A stretch of DNA of 64,000 nucleotides from VXNE01 sp963668365. Lineage in GTDB: Bacteria > Pseudomonadota > Gammaproteobacteria > Pseudomonadales > Azotimanducaceae. Where the stretch lies: positions 2,790,001-2,854,000 of the forward strand of contig OY764266.1 in assembly GCA_963668365.1 (NCBI GenBank). Direction: 5' to 3'. The notes below the pieces were generated by a model. It made no database searches. It saw only the letters and a program-made list of their open reading frames with translations, and was not told the DNA's origin. This document shows positions 61,877 to 64,000 of the stretch, piece after piece. How positions within the stretch are numbered: position 1 is the first letter of the stretch; each line of letters opens with the position of its first letter. Position numbers and translations under genes: made by a program.

Positions 61877-64000
61877 ATGCGGTCCCTGCTAGCGGCGTTT
61901 TCCGGGGGTGTCGTCGTCGCGCATGCGGCGCCCCAGCCGGAGATGGTGACGATGATCGTGGGCATCGGCGGCGCCGCGCTGCTTTGCGTGCGTGCCGTGC
62001 GAGCGGCGGCCGTGTTCGCGCTCGGCCTGGCCTGGGGCTGGTGGGCCATCGGCGACGCGATGTCGAGCCGGATGGCGCACTGCGAGACTGCGATCGGCCT
62101 GGAGTTGACGGTGCGGGGCCTGCCGGCGCGGACCGGGGATGGCTTCCGCTTCGAGGGCGATCTTGCTCGCGGTGCCGCCTGCGGACTCGACGCGGGCGAC
62201 CGCGTTCGGCTTTCGTGGGTGAGCGAAGACATGCCGCGCCCTGGCCAGCGATGGCGGATGGAAGTCAAGCTGAACCCGGCGCGCGCCTACGTCAATCCGC
62301 ACGCCTTCGATTACGAGCGCTGGCTGGTTCGACGGAATATCGTCGCCACGGGATATGTTGTGGACGCGGAGCTTGTATCGGCTGGGCGCGCTCCGGTTTC
62401 CGAATTCAGGCTGCGCCTGCGCGAGCGGATCGAGACCATGGACATCTCGCATGGAGGCCTGATTCTCGCCCTGAGCACGGGCGATGCGGCACTGGTTCCG
62501 GCAACTGCGTGGCGCTTGTTCCGGGACACCAGCACGGTGCACCTGCTGGTCATATCGGGTCTGCACATCGGCATGTTCGGAGGCCTGGGCCTGGCGTTCG
62601 GCAACCTGATCGGGCGCTTCCTGCCGCTCACGCGGCGTTTCCGGGCGCGGGCCGTCTCTGGACTGACGGGCATTGCCGCGGTGCTGGCCTATTCGACCGT
62701 CGCGGGATGGTCGCTGCCCGTGACGCGGGCTTGCATCATGGCGGCCGTGGGGATTTTTGCGGCGATCGCCGGTAGGCGCATCGGCGCGGCGGAGGGATTC
62801 GCGCTGGCCCTTGCGGCGGTGCTGGCGGTGGATCCCGTCGCGCCCCTCGCCACCGGCTTCTGGCTTTCGTTCGCGGCGGTTGGAGTGCTGATCGCCTATT
62901 TCGCGCCTCGTGTGCGCCGCCGGTCCGAACACGGCGCGGTATCCCGTCTTCGCGCGCGAGCGGGCGAACTCGTCCTGGCGCAGATCGTCATCTGTGTCGG
63001 ATTCGCCCCCTGGCTCGGAATCTTCGCCGGCGAAATCCAGCCCGTTGCGCTGTTCGCCAACCTCGTGCTCATCCCGCTCGTGGCTTCGGCGGCGGCGCCG
63101 CTGTCGGTCCTGGGCGTGCTGGCATTGCCGCTCGCTCCGACCGTGGCCGAAGTCCTGCTGGCGGCGGCGGACTCGACGCTTGGCCTGGTCATGTGGGTCA
63201 TCGAACGTGTCGGCAAGGTGCCGACCGTTCCGGCGAGCAGCAATGCCGGCGTATTGGCCGCGGCGCTGGCGTGTTCCCTGGCTTTTCTCCTGCCGTGGTC
63301 GCGCGTTGCCCGTTGCGCCCTCGCCGCGGCGATGTTCTCGACGCTGCCGCTGGTCGATCGCGTTGCGCCGGGTCGATTCGACCTGATCGCCATGGATGTG
63401 GGGCAGGGCACGGCCGTGCTGGCGAGGACGCGCGGGCACGCGCTCATCTACGACGCGGGACCGCGCTATCCCTCGGGCTACGACGCCGGCGATGCCATCG
63501 TCGCGCCGGTGGTGTTGCGCGAGCACGGTCGGCGGGTCACCCAACTCGTCCTGAGCCACGGGGACATCGACCATGTGGGCGGCGCGACGGCAGTGCTGGC
63601 CCGACTGAGGGTTCGCGGCGTCAGCGCGGGCGAACCGGAAGAGTGGATCTCGGCCCGGCCGTGCCGACGCGGGGACGCGTGGCTTTGGGACGGCGTGCGT
63701 TTCCGTGTGCTGTGGCCCCTCGGTCCGGCGGCGGGCAACGATGCCTCCTGCGTCATCGAAATCGACGACGGCGAACATCGGGCCCTGCTCACCGGAGATG
63801 TCAGCAGCGCCACCGAGCGGCGCATCCATGCGCGGCCGGTGTATGCGATGGTGGCGCCGCACCATGGCAGTCGCACGTCCTCATCGTCGGCTTTCGTCGA
63901 ACGGACGTGTCCCCGCGTCGTGATCTTCTCGGCGGGCTTTCGCAATCGTTTCGGCCATCCGCACCCGGATGTGGTCGAGCAATACCGTTCCATCGGAGCG
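61877..64000 (+). CDS. comEC: ComEC/Rec2 DNA-uptake channel (3' end outside the window)
   Basis: The frame is open from the ATG at 61877 to the window edge, 708 residues with no stop. The N-terminal part has membrane helices and the DUF4131 region (HAFDYERWLVRRNIVATGYV). The Competence domain is recognisable from VHLLVISGLHIGMFGGLGLA, YSTVAGWSLPVTRACIMAAV and SFAAVGVLIAYFAPR. The metallo-beta-lactamase-like domain follows (LIAMDVGQGTAVLARTRGHA, LSHGDIDHVGGA, LLTGDVSSATERRI, VAPHHGSRTSSS). In transformable bacteria ComEC carries single-stranded DNA across the inner membrane. The lol-DUF2062-comEC order is conserved. Confidence 0.94.
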   Translation, partial: MRSLLAAFSGGVVVAHAAPQPEMVTMIVGIGGAALLCVRAVRAAAVFALGLAWGWWAIGDAMSSRMAHCETAIGLELTVRGLPARTGDGFRFEGDLARGAACGLDAGDRVRLSWVSEDMPRPGQRWRMEVKLNPARAYVNPHAFDYERWLVRRNIVATGYVVDAELVSAGRAPVSEFRLRLRERIETMDISHGGLILALSTGDAALVPATAWRLFRDTSTVHLLVISGLHIGMFGGLGLAFGNLIGRFLPLTRRFRARAVSGLTGIAAVLAYSTVAGWSLPVTRACIMAAVGIFAAIAGRRIGAAEGFALALAAVLAVDPVAPLATGFWLSFAAVGVLIAYFAPRVRRRSEHGAVSRLRARAGELVLAQIVICVGFAPWLGIFAGEIQPVALFANLVLIPLVASAAAPLSVLGVLALPLAPTVAEVLLAAADSTLGLVMWVIERVGKVPTVPASSNAGVLAAALACSLAFLLPWSRVARCALAAAMFSTLPLVDRVAPGRFDLIAMDVGQGTAVLARTRGHALIYDAGPRYPSGYDAGDAIVAPVVLREHGRRVTQLVLSHGDIDHVGGATAVLARLRVRGVSAGEPEEWISARPCRRGDAWLWDGVRFRVLWPLGPAAGNDASCVIEIDDGEHRALLTGDVSSATERRIHARPVYAMVAPHHGSRTSSSSAFVERTCPRVVIFSAGFRNRFGHPHPDVVEQYRSIGA

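Noticed and set aside
61405..62775. 456-aa plus-strand ORF overlapping DUF2062 and comEC
   Set aside because: It crosses two well-supported genes in another frame. The true ComEC frame starts at 61877 and stays open to the window end.

Overview
The window is GC-rich, densely coded bacterial DNA. Its backbone is gammaproteobacterial: sucAB-lpd, msbA/lpxK-kdsB, murB-rne-rluC, maf-rpmF-fab-mltG-tmk-holB-pilZ, recCBD, lolCDE-DUF2062-comEC. From memory, kdsB to pilZ follows the gene order of Pseudomonas aeruginosa, but several genes are missing or moved and mobile or defence-like genes are inserted. Frequent SDR/crotonase genes, a molybdenum hydroxylase, a Uma2 gene and several transposable elements suggest an uncultivated, possibly host-associated lineage. 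No rRNA, tRNA or CRISPR array was seen.

Layout. 1-4138: end of sucA, then sucB and lpdA (2-oxoglutarate dehydrogenase complex). 4161-7795: one reading frame joining MsbA to LpxK, then kdsB (lipid A/KDO supply). 7842-9730: a type II 3-hydroxyacyl-CoA dehydrogenase-like SDR and murB. 9773-14073: rne with a repeat-expanded tail, divergent from rluC. 14247-16017: a foreign ATPase + TOPRIM (DUF3226) pair. 16640-19065: maf with an ISKra4-type element inserted at its 5' end. 19095-26262: rpmF (58 aa, with a near-consensus promoter), fabD, a 134-bp MITE, acpP, fabG, fabF, mltG, tmk, holB, pilZ; yceD, plsX and pabC are absent. 26273-28705: an insertion sequence whose transposase carries an N-terminal DruA-like DUF4338 domain. 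28708-35144: PepQ-like peptidase, a three-subunit molybdenum hydroxylase, a MoaD/ThiS-like protein and a PfkB kinase. 35231-44008: an accessory/defence island with a frameshifted Uma2 gene, a frameshifted type IIG restriction-modification gene, an ATPase + DUF4276 TOPRIM pair, a HAD gene remnant and a DUF4143 ATPase with a large palindrome at its start. 44215-57000: HAD hydrolase, SDR, recD-recB-recC, a split spermidine-synthase-like pair and a crotonase. 57101-64000: ApbE, LolC-LolD-LolE, DUF2062 and a ComEC gene cut by the window edge.

The most unusual items are the MsbA-LpxK fusion, two unrelated ATPase/TOPRIM cassettes within 26 kb, the DUF4338-transposase element with clean ends, the MITE upstream of acpP and the palindrome at the DUF4143 gene. 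All calls come from reading the sequence; no database search was run.
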